24,059 nt of DNA from Dactylosporangium sp. AC04546 (GTDB taxonomy: Bacteria; Actinomycetota; Actinomycetes; Mycobacteriales; Micromonosporaceae), in contig NZ_JAHYSG010000154.1 in assembly GCF_022095675.1 (NCBI RefSeq), positions 1 through 24,059 of the forward strand, written 5' to 3'. The notes beneath the pieces are model-generated. The model worked only from the letters and a program-made list of their open reading frames with translations, searched no databases and had not been told where the DNA came from. Below, piece after piece: positions 1 to 7,800 of the stretch. The position numbers and the translations under genes are program-made. How positions within the stretch are numbered: position 1 is the stretch's first letter; each line of letters begins with the position of its first letter.

Positions 1-564
1 GAACACACCCTCCCACCCCAGCAGATGTGTCACGCCGCCCGACAGCGGCAGGCCGATCGCGCTGCCCGCCCCCAACGTCGAGCTCACCATCGCGATGGCT
101 GAAGCGGCCCGTCCGGCCGGCAACTCATCCCGCAGGATCGCGATCGCGAGCGGGATCACCCCGAACGCCGCACCTTGCAGCGACCGCGCGACAAGCAGCG
201 TGGAGAACGACGGCGCCACCGCACCGAGCACCGACCCGACCGACATCACGCCGAGCGAGATCAGCAGCACCCGCCGCTTGCCGTACATGTCACCGAGCCT
301 GCCGAGAACAGGCGCGACCACCGCCCCGGTCAGCATCGTGGAGGTGGCCAGCCACGACACCGAGCTCGGAGACGTGTGCAGCACCGCAGGGAACACCGGC
401 AGCAGCGGGATCACCAACGTGTGCATGAGAGCGACCGTGCACCCGGCCAGAGCCAACGCGACCAGCAGGGACCGAGAGTGCCGGTCGGACGACGACACCA
501 CCCGCCCACGCCTGCCCCGCCTCGGCCTGACGTCATCCGGCGTCCCCTGGCCGTCATGCGTCAC
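1..564 (-). CDS. MFS transporter, N-terminal part (cut by window edge)
   Basis: Only the first 188 codons are in the window. The product is probably a drug/proton antiporter-like permease of the inner membrane. After a basic, hydrophilic N-terminus of about 30 residues (rich in R and D) come alternating hydrophobic segments. The loop motif GRLGDMYGKRR (about residues 82-92) is the classical MFS motif A between helices 2 and 3, and a later segment reads SLQGAAFGVIPLAIAI, as in the DHA2-like drug exporters. I chose the GTG at 564 as the start. The Shine-Dalgarno there is weak, and the next in-frame candidate is a TTG 15 bases upstream. The gene follows the permease gene ending at 609 on the same strand with a 44-base gap, so read-through from that operon is possible. 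Family is fairly certain; the substrate is unknown. Confidence 0.8.
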   Translation of the reverse strand, partial: MTHDGQGTPDDVRPRRGRRGRVVSSSDRHSRSLLVALALAGCTVALMHTLVIPLLPVFPAVLHTSPSSVSWLATSTMLTGAVVAPVLGRLGDMYGKRRVLLISLGVMSVGSVLGAVAPSFSTLLVARSLQGAAFGVIPLAIAILRDELPAGRAASAIAMVSSTLGAGSAIGLPLSGGVTHLLGWEGVF

Positions 565-608
565 CGTTCTACACCCCAAGGAGGAAGGCCCCGGTCGATC
601 GCTCGCGG

Positions 609-1520
609 TCAGAGCTTCGAGGCCGAGATGTCGAAGCGCGACCGTAGCCACTCTCCGACGACATTGATCGAGTACACGGTGAGGAACAGCAGCGCCGCCG
701 GAACGGCGACGAGATGGAAGTGGTCACGCAACGACGACTGCCCGTCCGCGATCATCGTTCCCCAGCTCGGTACTGGCGGACGGATGCCAAGGCCGAGGTA
801 CGACAGCGAGGCCTCGGCAATGATGAGGGTCGCGGCCACCAGCGGGAGATATGCGGCAACGGGTGGCACGACGTTGGGCACAAGCTCGTTCAAGATGATC
901 TTCCGTGGCTTCGTGCCGATGGCGCGCGCCGCGGTAACGAACTCACGGTTCACGAACCGCATGGTGTTCGCGCGGGTCAGCCGAACGAAGGTCGGGAAGG
1001 AGATCAGCGACAACCCGACGACGAGCGTCGTCACGCTCGGCTCAAGAATCGCGGACAGGGCAATCAGGAGCACCAAGGCGGGAAACGCGAGGAACGAGTC
1101 GGTCACGATGCCGACCAGCGCATCGAACCGCCGCCGGAAGTAGCCCGCCAGCACCCCCACGGAGCCACCGAGCAGCATGCCGACACACGCGGAGGCGATA
1201 CCGACCGCCAACGAGACCCGCGCCCCGAAGATGGCGCGTGACAACTGGCTGCGACCGAGTCCGTCGGTTCCGAGGAACTCGGGCCATTGCCGGAAGGGCT
1301 CGAGCCGGCTGCCGCCGACGTCCTTCGACGGATCAGCGATCGGAAGGAGGTCGGCGGCGAGCGCGGCCACGATGGTCAAGCCGAGCCAGCCGACGGCCAG
1401 CCAGAGTGCGATGCGACGTTTGCGCCGCACCGGCTTGCGGGCGACCGGTCGTTCGGCGGCCGGGCGCTCAGGGCTCGGAGCCAGGTCGTACAGCTTGGTG
1501 GAGTGGGCTGTCTCGGTCAT
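609..1520 (-). CDS. ABC transporter permease, DppC/OppC type
   Basis: 303-residue inner-membrane permease of the dipeptide/oligopeptide/nickel importer family, the second of the two pore subunits. A 35-residue basic, proline-rich cytoplasmic N-terminus precedes the first membrane helix (ALWLAVGWLGLTIVAALAA), then the periplasmic segment with FLGTDGLGRSQLSRAIFGAR, typical of DppC. The EAA coupling loop that docks on the ATPase is visible as EFVTAARAIGTKPRKI with NELVPN downstream (about residues 193-218). The end segment LSYLGLGIRPPVPSWG is also characteristic. Its ATG overlaps the stop of the upstream permease by four bases (ATGA), so the two are translationally coupled. The substrate cannot be read from the permease; this family also carries non-peptide solutes. 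Confidence 0.93.
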   Translation of the reverse strand: MTETAHSTKLYDLAPSPERPAAERPVARKPVRRKRRIALWLAVGWLGLTIVAALAADLLPIADPSKDVGGSRLEPFRQWPEFLGTDGLGRSQLSRAIFGARVSLAVGIASACVGMLLGGSVGVLAGYFRRRFDALVGIVTDSFLAFPALVLLIALSAILEPSVTTLVVGLSLISFPTFVRLTRANTMRFVNREFVTAARAIGTKPRKIILNELVPNVVPPVAAYLPLVAATLIIAEASLSYLGLGIRPPVPSWGTMIADGQSSLRDHFHLVAVPAALLFLTVYSINVVGEWLRSRFDISASKL

Positions 1521-2464
1521 GATCGCACCCGAATCCTGGGATCAAGGGCGGCGTACAGCAAGTCGACCACCACGTTGATGACGATGTAGCTGACGGCGAC
1601 AAAGGCCACGATGCCCTGCATCGTGATGAGGTCCTTGCCGGTGATCGCCGTGACCGCAAGCCGTCCGATGCCGGGAAGCGCGAACACGGTCTCGACGACG
1701 ATCGTGCCGCCGATGAGCCGGCCGAGCGAGAGGCTCGCCAACGTGAGCAACGAGAACGACGACGGCCTGAAGGCGTGCCGAAGGAGCACATGCCACTTGG
1801 GCATCCCCTTCGCCCGCGCCATGAGAATGTAGTCGTCCTGCAGGGTCTGGATCGCGTCCGCACGCAGCACCCGCGTCTGTATCACCGCCTCGCCGAGCGC
1901 CAGCGTCAGGACGGGAAGGAAGGCAGATCGCAGGTTCCGGCCAGGGTCATCGGTCAGCCTCGTCCACCCCGTCACCGGGAAGACATGGAGGCGCACTGCA
2001 AGTACGTACACGAGCAAGAGCGCGAGCAGGAAGACGGGGACCGAGATGACCGCTGAGGTTCCGACCCCGACGAGGCGGTCGACGCGGCTCCCGACGTGGC
2101 TCGCGCAGTACAGCGCTGTCGGAATCGCGATGAGGAGCGCGAGCACTCCCGCCAGCAGCGCGATCTCCAGCGTCACAGGGATCCGTTCGAGGATCTCCTG
2201 GACGACCGGTTGCTTGGTGCGATAGGAGCTGCCCAGGTCACCGGTCAAGGCACTACCCATCCAGCTCAGGTAGCGCTCGAGTGGCGAGTCGTTGAAGCCG
2301 TACTGCGCGTTGACCGCATCGATGACCTCGGGCGGTGCGTCCTCGCCGGCCAGGACCAGAGCGGGATCGCCGGGAACGAGGTCCAGCATGAACGTCGTCG
2401 CGAGTGTGACGATGACGAGCACGGGCAACAACCGCAGTGCACGTCTGAGGACGTACCAGCCCAT
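1517..2464 (-). CDS. ABC transporter permease, DppB/OppB type
   Basis: 315-residue inner-membrane permease, partner of the DppC-type protein encoded just downstream. It begins MGWYVLRRALRLLPVLVIVTL, the usual DppB first helix, followed by DLVPGDPALVLAG and the conserved periplasmic segment. The EAA loop reads YILMARAKGMPKWHVLLRHA. I took the ATG at 2464 because a strong Shine-Dalgarno (GGGAGG, six bases upstream) precedes it. An open frame continues 27 codons further upstream, but those codons run through the divergent control region and its palindromic motif and do not resemble the family. Expression is probably driven from the 2465-2593 divergent region, which holds two copies of TAGAGTACACTCTA. 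Confidence 0.93.
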   Translation of the reverse strand: MGWYVLRRALRLLPVLVIVTLATTFMLDLVPGDPALVLAGEDAPPEVIDAVNAQYGFNDSPLERYLSWMGSALTGDLGSSYRTKQPVVQEILERIPVTLEIALLAGVLALLIAIPTALYCASHVGSRVDRLVGVGTSAVISVPVFLLALLLVYVLAVRLHVFPVTGWTRLTDDPGRNLRSAFLPVLTLALGEAVIQTRVLRADAIQTLQDDYILMARAKGMPKWHVLLRHAFRPSSFSLLTLASLSLGRLIGGTIVVETVFALPGIGRLAVTAITGKDLITMQGIVAFVAVSYIVINVVVDLLYAALDPRIRVRS

Positions 2465-2521
2465 CGACACCTCCCGCCCGCCGCCGTGCGTCGTGCACTG
2501 CAGCCTCTCCGAGTACGGCGA

Positions 2522-2563
2522 TAGAGTACACTCTAGACGCCGCACGAGATAGAGTACACTCTA
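2522..2563. promoter_or_regulatory. Divergent control region with two identical palindromes
   Basis: TAGAGTACACTCTA occurs at 2522-2535 and again at 2550-2563. The centres are 28 bp apart, between the permease genes (minus) and the ATPase gene (plus). Each is a 6-bp inverted repeat around AC. TACACT at 2555-2560 could serve as a -10 for the ATPase gene, and TAGAGT on either strand is also -10-like, so a protein bound here would block both promoters. Related single sites lie before the other transcription units of the window. Operator function is inferred from repetition and position. Confidence 0.65.
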
Positions 2564-2593
2564 AAGGCGGGCCCGGCGAGGGGAGCAGCAACG

Positions 2594-3598
2594 ATGGCGG
2601 AACCATTGCTGAGCGTCAGCGCAGTCAGCGTCAGCTTCGATACGCCTCGAGGAGCCGTGCACGCTCTCGATGACGTGTCGCTCGACCTCTGGCCACGGCA
2701 GACGATCGGCGTTGTCGGCGAATCCGGATCCGGCAAGTCGGTGCTCGCGCGCACCATCATGAACCTCCTGCCGCGCAACGCCAGCGTTGGCGGCAGCGTT
2801 CGGTTTCTCGGCCGCGACGTCCGCGACCTGCCGCCGGACGAGCGCAAGCACTTCTGGGGCACGCGGATCGGAATGGTGTTCCAGGATCCCATGACCTCGC
2901 TCAACCCGACAAAGCGCATCGGGACGCAGCTCACCGAGGGCTTGCGCTACCACAAGAAGCTGAGCCGATCCGAGGCCCGAACGGCGGCGCTCGAACTGCT
3001 CGACCAGGTGCACATCCCGGACGCCGCTCGTCGCCTCCGCCAGTATCCCCATGAGCTGTCGGGAGGAATGCGGCAGCGCATCGTCATCGCCATCGCGCTC
3101 GCGTGCGAGCCGCGCCTGCTGATCGCGGACGAACCGACCACGGCGCTCGACGTCACCGTGCAGCGTCGAATCCTCGACCTGCTCGACGAGCTACGGCGCG
3201 ACCGCGAGATGGGACTGATCCTGATCACGCACGATCTCGGCGTCGTCAAGGGCCGCGCCGACGAGATCATGGTGATGTACGGAGGCCGCGTGATGGAGCG
3301 CGCCGACACCGCGTCGCTCTTCGCGGGGCATCACCACCCCTACACCGAGGCGCTGCTCGGCTCGATACCGCGGCTCGACAAACCCGCCCACACCCGTCTC
3401 GTCGCCATTCCCGGGCGACCGCCGAACCTCGTCGACCTCCCGCGGGGGTGCCGGTTCACGGCGCGCTGCGGGTACGCACAGGAACGCTGCGCTTCGGAGG
3501 AGCCTTCGCTCTTCCGAGCGAATCCGGAGCACGAGTACGCCTGCTTCCACCCGCTTCCGCATCAATCCGCGGACGCCCAGCTAGCGACCGGCACCTGA
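2594..3598 (+). CDS. ABC transporter ATP-binding protein, DppD/OppD type
   Basis: 334-residue cytoplasmic ATPase that would power the dipeptide-type importer encoded divergently. The sequence shows Walker A (GESGSGKS), the Q-loop (FQDPMTSLNP), the signature (LSGGMRQR), Walker B (LLIADEPTTALD) and the H-loop (LITHDLGVV). The C-terminus carries the oligopeptide/dipeptide-specific extension with the cysteine pattern RGCRFTARCGYAQERC. The ATG at 2594 is preceded by GGGGAG nine bases upstream. Length is normal for DppD. It is read away from the permeases, so the transporter is split over two divergent transcripts that share one control region. No solute-binding protein gene is present, so a partner must be encoded elsewhere. 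Confidence 0.94.
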   Translation: MAEPLLSVSAVSVSFDTPRGAVHALDDVSLDLWPRQTIGVVGESGSGKSVLARTIMNLLPRNASVGGSVRFLGRDVRDLPPDERKHFWGTRIGMVFQDPMTSLNPTKRIGTQLTEGLRYHKKLSRSEARTAALELLDQVHIPDAARRLRQYPHELSGGMRQRIVIAIALACEPRLLIADEPTTALDVTVQRRILDLLDELRRDREMGLILITHDLGVVKGRADEIMVMYGGRVMERADTASLFAGHHHPYTEALLGSIPRLDKPAHTRLVAIPGRPPNLVDLPRGCRFTARCGYAQERCASEEPSLFRANPEHEYACFHPLPHQSADAQLATGT

Positions 3599-3604
3599 TC
3601 CGTA

Positions 3605-3618
3605 TACAGTATCCTTTA
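3605..3618. promoter_or_regulatory. Palindromic motif/-10 region before second ATPase
   Basis: TACAGTATCCTTTA lies in the 57-bp gap between the two ATPase genes. It matches the window-wide consensus TAGAGTAYACTCTA at 9 of 14 positions. TATCCT (3610-3615) is a plausible -10 for the gene starting at 3656. Read on the other strand, its flank (AAATAAAGGATACTG) closely resembles the site at 13437 (AAATAAAGTATCCTG). This suggests the second ATPase is not simply read through from the first. Confidence 0.5.
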
Positions 3619-3655
3619 TTTCGGTGCACCGGTTGAGTGTGAGCAGGGGGAGTCG

Positions 3656-4660
3656 ATGGCAGGAAGCGGGACAGCGCAGCTACGCGACGCCGAGGACATC
3701 GTGCTGCGCATCGAGAACCTCGTGGTCGAGTACCCGATCGGCCGGGGACGGGTGGTGCACGCGGTCTCCGACGTGTCGTTCGACGTGCGCGAAGGTGAGA
3801 CGCTCGGCATCGTCGGCGAGTCCGGGTGTGGCAAGTCGACGACTGCCCGCGCCGTCATTCAGCTGCCGCCGCCCAACGAGGGATCGGTGAGCTATCGCGG
3901 CCGGGAGCTCACGACATTGAAGGCCGAAGAGATGCGGCGCCTCCGGCCGGCGCTCCAGATCATCTTCCAGGACCCGGTATCGTCGTTGAACCCTCGTCGA
4001 AAGATCCGTTCGATCGTCAGCGAGCCGCTTCGAGTGTGGGGCGACAAGCAACGCACGGCGGGTCGCCGGAGTCCCGACAACGTCGACCGGCTGCTCGAAT
4101 CCGTCGGCCTGGACCCTGACGCAACGGGCGAACGACGGCCGTCCGAGCTCTCCGGCGGCCAATGCCAGCGCGTCAGCATCGCACGAGCGCTCATGCTCGA
4201 TCCCGACGTCATCGTTTGTGACGAGCCGGTGTCGGCGCTCGACGTGTCGGTACAGGCTCAGATCCTGAATCTGCTCGAGGACATGAAGGAGCGCTACGGC
4301 CTGACGTTGCTCTTCATCAGTCACGACCTGTCCGTCGTGCGCAACATCAGCGATCGCGTCCTGGTGATGTACCTCGGCAAGGTGTGCGAGATGGGCAACG
4401 GCGACGCCGTGTTCGAGAAGCCGGCGCACCCCTATACCCGAGCACTCCTGGCCGCGATCCCCGATCCGGCGCCATGCGTCGATGTCAGCGAAGCGGATCT
4501 CAAGGGCGAACTTCCCTCCCCGATCGACCCGCCCGCCGGCTGCCGCTTCCACACTCGCTGTCCGCAGGCGCAGGAGCGCTGCCGGGTCGAAGAGCCGGCG
4601 GTCCGGCCGATCGGCGACGACCACTACATTGCCTGCCACTTCCCGATCCTGAAGGAGTGA
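3656..4660 (+). CDS. ABC transporter ATP-binding protein, DppF/OppF type
   Basis: 334-residue cytoplasmic ATPase, the second nucleotide-binding subunit of the dipeptide-type importer. Visible motifs are Walker A (GESGCGKS), Q-loop (FQDPVSSLNP), signature (LSGGQCQRVSIARAL), Walker B (VIVCDEPVSALD), H-loop (FISHDLSVV) and the family C-terminal extension (PPAGCRFHTRCPQAQERC). The signature has Cys where most relatives have QQR. The ATG at 3656 follows a purine-rich GGGGGAG. A separate promoter/operator candidate sits just upstream at 3605-3618. The gene converges on the CoA-transferase operon, with a large palindrome between the two stop codons. Confidence 0.94.
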   Translation: MAGSGTAQLRDAEDIVLRIENLVVEYPIGRGRVVHAVSDVSFDVREGETLGIVGESGCGKSTTARAVIQLPPPNEGSVSYRGRELTTLKAEEMRRLRPALQIIFQDPVSSLNPRRKIRSIVSEPLRVWGDKQRTAGRRSPDNVDRLLESVGLDPDATGERRPSELSGGQCQRVSIARALMLDPDVIVCDEPVSALDVSVQAQILNLLEDMKERYGLTLLFISHDLSVVRNISDRVLVMYLGKVCEMGNGDAVFEKPAHPYTRALLAAIPDPAPCVDVSEADLKGELPSPIDPPAGCRFHTRCPQAQERCRVEEPAVRPIGDDHYIACHFPILKE

Positions 4661-4682
4661 CGGCGCGCTGATCGGCCCGGCT

Positions 4683-4740
4683 GCGACCGTGGCCCCGTTC
4701 AGCACGACGACGTCGTCGTGCTGAACGGGGCCACGGTCGC
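4683..4740. terminator. 58-bp perfect palindrome, bidirectional terminator
   Basis: Bases 4683-4711 are the exact reverse complement of 4712-4740: two 29-bp arms with no unpaired centre. It lies between the stop of the second ATPase (4660) and the stop of the CoA-transferase subunit (4749), so transcripts from both sides would form the hairpin. No T-tract follows on either strand, as is common for high-GC actinobacterial terminators. Reading as a terminator rests on the convergent position. Confidence 0.8.
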
Positions 4741-4748
4741 GTGGATCC

Positions 4749-5408
4749 CTAGACGGCCATCTCGGTGATGTCGGCTGCGATCGAGATCGGCGCAGCCGTC
4801 GCCTGCCGAACCTCGTCGACGGTGACACCTGGCGCGACCTCTCGCAGTACGAAGCCGGATCCGGTGATGTCGAGCACCGCAAGGTCGGTGATGACCCGAT
4901 TCACCACGCCGCGGCCGGTCAGGGGCAGGCTGCAGGCCTGGACGAGCTTCGGGCTGCCGTCCTTGGCAAGGTGCTCCATCAGGACGACGACTCGCTTCGC
5001 GCCACAGGCGATGTCCATCGCGCCGCCCATGCCCTTGATGAGCTTGCCCGCGATCATCCAGTTGGCCAGGTCCCCGCCGGCGGACACCTGCATGCCGCCG
5101 AGAAGAGCGAGATCGAGATGGCCCCCGCGAACCATCGCGAACGACAGTGCGGAGTCGAAGATCGACGCGCCGGCGACGAGCGTGACGGGCTCCTTGCCGG
5201 CATTGACCGTGTCCGGGTCCTCGTCCTCGACTGCCGGAAACGGGCCGACGCCGAGGATGCCGTTCTCACTGTGCAGGATCACCCTCGTCGAGGGGCTGAG
5301 GTACCGCGGAACGGACGTCGGGATGCCGATGCCGAGGTTGACGTACGTGCCATCGCGGAGTTCCTGAGCCCCGCGGGCGGCGATGCGGGCACGGGCCTGT
5401 GCGCTCAC
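4749..5408 (-). CDS. CoA-transferase subunit B (class I, 3-oxoacid type)
   Basis: 219-residue beta subunit of a class I CoA-transferase, which moves CoA between a donor acyl-CoA and an acceptor acid (succinyl-CoA to 3-oxo acids in well-known members). The catalytic glutamate is in HSENGILGVGP (Glu48), matching the ENG-x-LG-x-GP signature. Further family segments are TYVNLGIGIPTSV near the N-terminus and LALLGGMQVSAGGDLANW. The GTG at 5408 overlaps the stop of subunit A (GTGA), giving tight coupling. Size and signature fit succinyl-CoA:3-ketoacid or 3-oxoadipate CoA-transferases. The actual acid is unknown. It is the last gene of the eight-gene operon and ends at the large palindrome. Confidence 0.9.
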   Translation of the reverse strand: MSAQARARIAARGAQELRDGTYVNLGIGIPTSVPRYLSPSTRVILHSENGILGVGPFPAVEDEDPDTVNAGKEPVTLVAGASIFDSALSFAMVRGGHLDLALLGGMQVSAGGDLANWMIAGKLIKGMGGAMDIACGAKRVVVLMEHLAKDGSPKLVQACSLPLTGRGVVNRVITDLAVLDITGSGFVLREVAPGVTVDEVRQATAAPISIAADITEMAV

Positions 5409-6157
5409 TGCGCGACCCCTGCTGCCCGTCGTTCGATGCGCTTCGGCGTCGAACCCGCGGTCTGCACCACCCGCTGCACGAAGACGCCGGGCAGGTGAAT
5501 GTGATCCGGGTCGAGTGCACCGGCCGGGACGATCTGCTCGGCCTCGGCTACGGTCACGCGTCCAGCCATCGCGCACAACGGATTGAAGTTCCGGGCGGCC
5601 GAGTGGAACATCAGGTTCCCTTCCGTATCGGCGACGGCGGCGTGGACCAGACCGAAGTCGCACACGATGGAGTGCTCCAGCACCACCTCGACGCCGCCGA
5701 GCACCCGGGTCTCCCGAGGCTCGCTGCGGACCACGATCTCGCCGTTCGGACCGTACCGGATCGGCATACCGCCGGCTGCGACCTCGGTGCCCACCCCCAC
5801 CGGTGTATAGAACGCGGGGATTCCGGCGCCTCCGGCGCGCAGGCGTTCCGCGAGTGTCCCCTGCGGAACCAGCTCGACCTCGAGCTCCCCGGACGTGAAC
5901 TGCCGGACGAACTCGATGTGTTCGCCCATGTACGAACTCGTCATGCGCGCGATCTGCTTGGCCTTCAGCAGGATGCCCAGTCCCCAGTCGTCGACACCGC
6001 AGTTGTTCGACACCACGCGCAGGCCACGGACGCCCTTGGCCGCCAGCGCGGCGATCAGATCCATCGGAATTCCGCAGAGCCCGAAGCCTCCGACGGCGAT
6101 ACTGGCACCGTCCGGTACGTCGCCGACCGCGTGCCCGGCATCCATGACCTTGGTCAT
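5405..6157 (-). CDS. CoA-transferase subunit A (class I, 3-oxoacid type)
   Basis: 250-residue alpha subunit, partner of the preceding entry. The glycine-rich CoA-binding signature GGFGLCGIP (residues 23-31) is present, followed by LRVVSNNCGVDDWGLG and, later, EVAAGGMPIRYGPNGE and FHSAARNFNP, all usual in succinyl-CoA:3-ketoacid CoA-transferase A chains. I chose the ATG at 6157, five bases after the stop of the acyl-CoA ligase gene. Translation is probably coupled to that gene because only a weak Shine-Dalgarno is visible. The IpdA ring-opening hydrolase of steroid catabolism is a related fold, but IpdA is longer and the catalytic Glu in the B subunit here argues for a true transferase. Confidence 0.9.
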   Translation of the reverse strand: MTKVMDAGHAVGDVPDGASIAVGGFGLCGIPMDLIAALAAKGVRGLRVVSNNCGVDDWGLGILLKAKQIARMTSSYMGEHIEFVRQFTSGELEVELVPQGTLAERLRAGGAGIPAFYTPVGVGTEVAAGGMPIRYGPNGEIVVRSEPRETRVLGGVEVVLEHSIVCDFGLVHAAVADTEGNLMFHSAARNFNPLCAMAGRVTVAEAEQIVPAGALDPDHIHLPGVFVQRVVQTAGSTPKRIERRAAGVAQ

Positions 6158-6162
6158 CGCGC

Positions 6163-7785
6163 TCAGCGTTTCACCTCGAAGCCGACCAGATCCCGGTCCC
6201 AGACGTCGGGGGCCAGTGGGCGCGAGCGAAGTGCCACCTTGTCGGTCTTGTACTGCGCGTTGCGCGGCAGCTCGCTCACGATCTCGATGTAGCGCGGTAC
6301 GAAGTAGTAGGGCGCGTTGTCGTTGATGAAGCATGCGAGATCGTCCGGAGCGAGTGACACTCCCGCGCGTGGCACCACCGCGAGCGCCAGCTCCGCCTCG
6401 GACTCCAGCTCGGCCGACTGCCGACCGAACGCGGCGACGTCCGCGACGTCAGGGTGTTTGGCGACCACCGCCTCGACCTCGACCATCGAGATGTTGCGGC
6501 CTTTGTAGCGGATGTAGTCCTTCTTGCGATCGGCGAAGAAGTACTGCCCTTCCTCGTCGCACCTGGCGAGGTCTCCGGTGTGGTGCCACAGGTTACGCCA
6601 GGTCTGCGCGGTCACGTCCGGGGCGTTGAAGTAGCCCGCGAACAGCATGAACGGTTCCTTCGGGCGGACCACGATCTCACCGACCTCGCCGACCGGCACG
6701 TCCTCGTCGTTGTCGTCGACCAGGCGCACCTCCAGCCACGGAACCGGCCGGCCGATCGCATTCGCTCTCCAGGCCGTACCGTCGTCGGGGGCGGCGAAGA
6801 TCCGGCACGGCACCTCGCTCTGCCCATAGGCTTGCTGCACATCGGGAATGCCGAAGCGCTCCTTGAAACGCGGCACGTCACTCCACGGCATCGGCACAGG
6901 CACCGCGCAGCGGACCGGGTTGTCGCGATCGTCCGGGCACTCGTCGGCCTGCATGAGAAACATGTGCATGGCACCGAGCGTGAAGATCTGCGTCGCCTGG
7001 TAGTGCCGTACACGATCCCAGAACTTCGAAACCGACAGCCGCGGATCGATCCCGATCGCGGTACCGCTCACCAGCGAGGGCCACAGCGCGGTGGTGTAGG
7101 CGCCGCCCAGGTACATGGGCAGACAGGAGTACCAGACCTCGTCATCACGGATGTCACGGTCGGCGATCCAGTAGTGCGCCGACCGCATCAGCCCGGCGTG
7201 GGTCTGCATGATGCCCTTCGGCGCCCCGGTCGTCCCGGAAGACCACCACATCATCAGCACGTCGTCATACTTCGCCACCGACGGCAGCCCGATCGGCTCG
7301 CTGGACAGCAGCTCGTCCCAGGCGTGCACGGTCAGGCCAGGACGGCGCAGCGCGTCGAGATCGGTGGTACCGGTGACGACGAGGTGCTGCACCTGCGACA
7401 TGTCGTCGACCTCGGCGTAGCGCTCGGCAAGGTGGGCATCCGTGATCAGGACCCGTGCGGTCGACGCAGCGATGTTCCTGCTGAGAAACTCGCCGTGGTA
7501 ATCGGTACTCATCGGCGCGAACATGGCACCGAGCTCCGATGCGCCGATGCCGGTCAGGACCAGCTCGATCGACGGGTCCATGTGCATCGCGATCACATCG
7601 CCGCGACCGACACCGAATCCGCTCAACGAGGCAGCGATTCGAGAGACGAGCTGTCTCGCCTCGCCGAAGGTCACCACTCGGTCGTCAGACATCAGCCACG
7701 TTGCATCGGGAGCGTGCTCGGCCTGCGCGGACAACACGCGCCCGACAACCCGGTCGGTCAGACGGGAAAGGTCAACGATATGCAT
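6163..7785 (-). CDS. AMP-forming acyl-CoA ligase (ANL superfamily)
   Basis: 540-residue cytoplasmic ligase that would activate a carboxylic acid to its CoA thioester via an acyl-adenylate. The phosphate-binding loop SSGTTGAPKG is at residues 182-191. The adenylate motif YGQSEV, the hinge-side segment YFFADRKKDYIRYKGRNIS and a C-terminal lysine in NAQYKTDK (about residue 515) are all in place. The overall pattern resembles the CaiC-like (crotonobetaine/carnitine-CoA ligase-like) 'ATP-dependent acyl-CoA ligase' group rather than long-chain FadD proteins. The ATG at 7785 has GGAG six bases upstream. It sits 15 bases after the LLM gene and 5 bases before the CoA-transferase genes. Substrate unknown; from context a short or hydroxylated acid. 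Confidence 0.9.
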   Translation of the reverse strand: MHIVDLSRLTDRVVGRVLSAQAEHAPDATWLMSDDRVVTFGEARQLVSRIAASLSGFGVGRGDVIAMHMDPSIELVLTGIGASELGAMFAPMSTDYHGEFLSRNIAASTARVLITDAHLAERYAEVDDMSQVQHLVVTGTTDLDALRRPGLTVHAWDELLSSEPIGLPSVAKYDDVLMMWWSSGTTGAPKGIMQTHAGLMRSAHYWIADRDIRDDEVWYSCLPMYLGGAYTTALWPSLVSGTAIGIDPRLSVSKFWDRVRHYQATQIFTLGAMHMFLMQADECPDDRDNPVRCAVPVPMPWSDVPRFKERFGIPDVQQAYGQSEVPCRIFAAPDDGTAWRANAIGRPVPWLEVRLVDDNDEDVPVGEVGEIVVRPKEPFMLFAGYFNAPDVTAQTWRNLWHHTGDLARCDEEGQYFFADRKKDYIRYKGRNISMVEVEAVVAKHPDVADVAAFGRQSAELESEAELALAVVPRAGVSLAPDDLACFINDNAPYYFVPRYIEIVSELPRNAQYKTDKVALRSRPLAPDVWDRDLVGFEVKR

Positions 7786-7800
7786 GGGAGGCTCCGTGAC

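Noticed and set aside
2465..2545. 27-codon N-terminal extension of the DppB-type permease
   Set aside because: It would run through the divergent control region and lacks family similarity; the ATG at 2464 has a strong Shine-Dalgarno.
2522..2563. KstR, KstR2 or classical FadR operator
   Set aside because: The motif arms (TAGAGT/ACTCTA) do not match the AAC-GTT type arms of KstR, the CAAG/CTTG arms of KstR2, or the TGGT/ACCA type arms of FadR as I know them.
4749..6157. IpdAB (steroid ring-opening CoA-transferase-fold hydrolase)
   Set aside because: Both chains are shorter than IpdA and IpdB, and the B chain retains the catalytic Glu in SENGILGVGP, which fits a true 3-oxoacid CoA-transferase. 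The rest of the KstR2-type steroid ring gene set is also absent.
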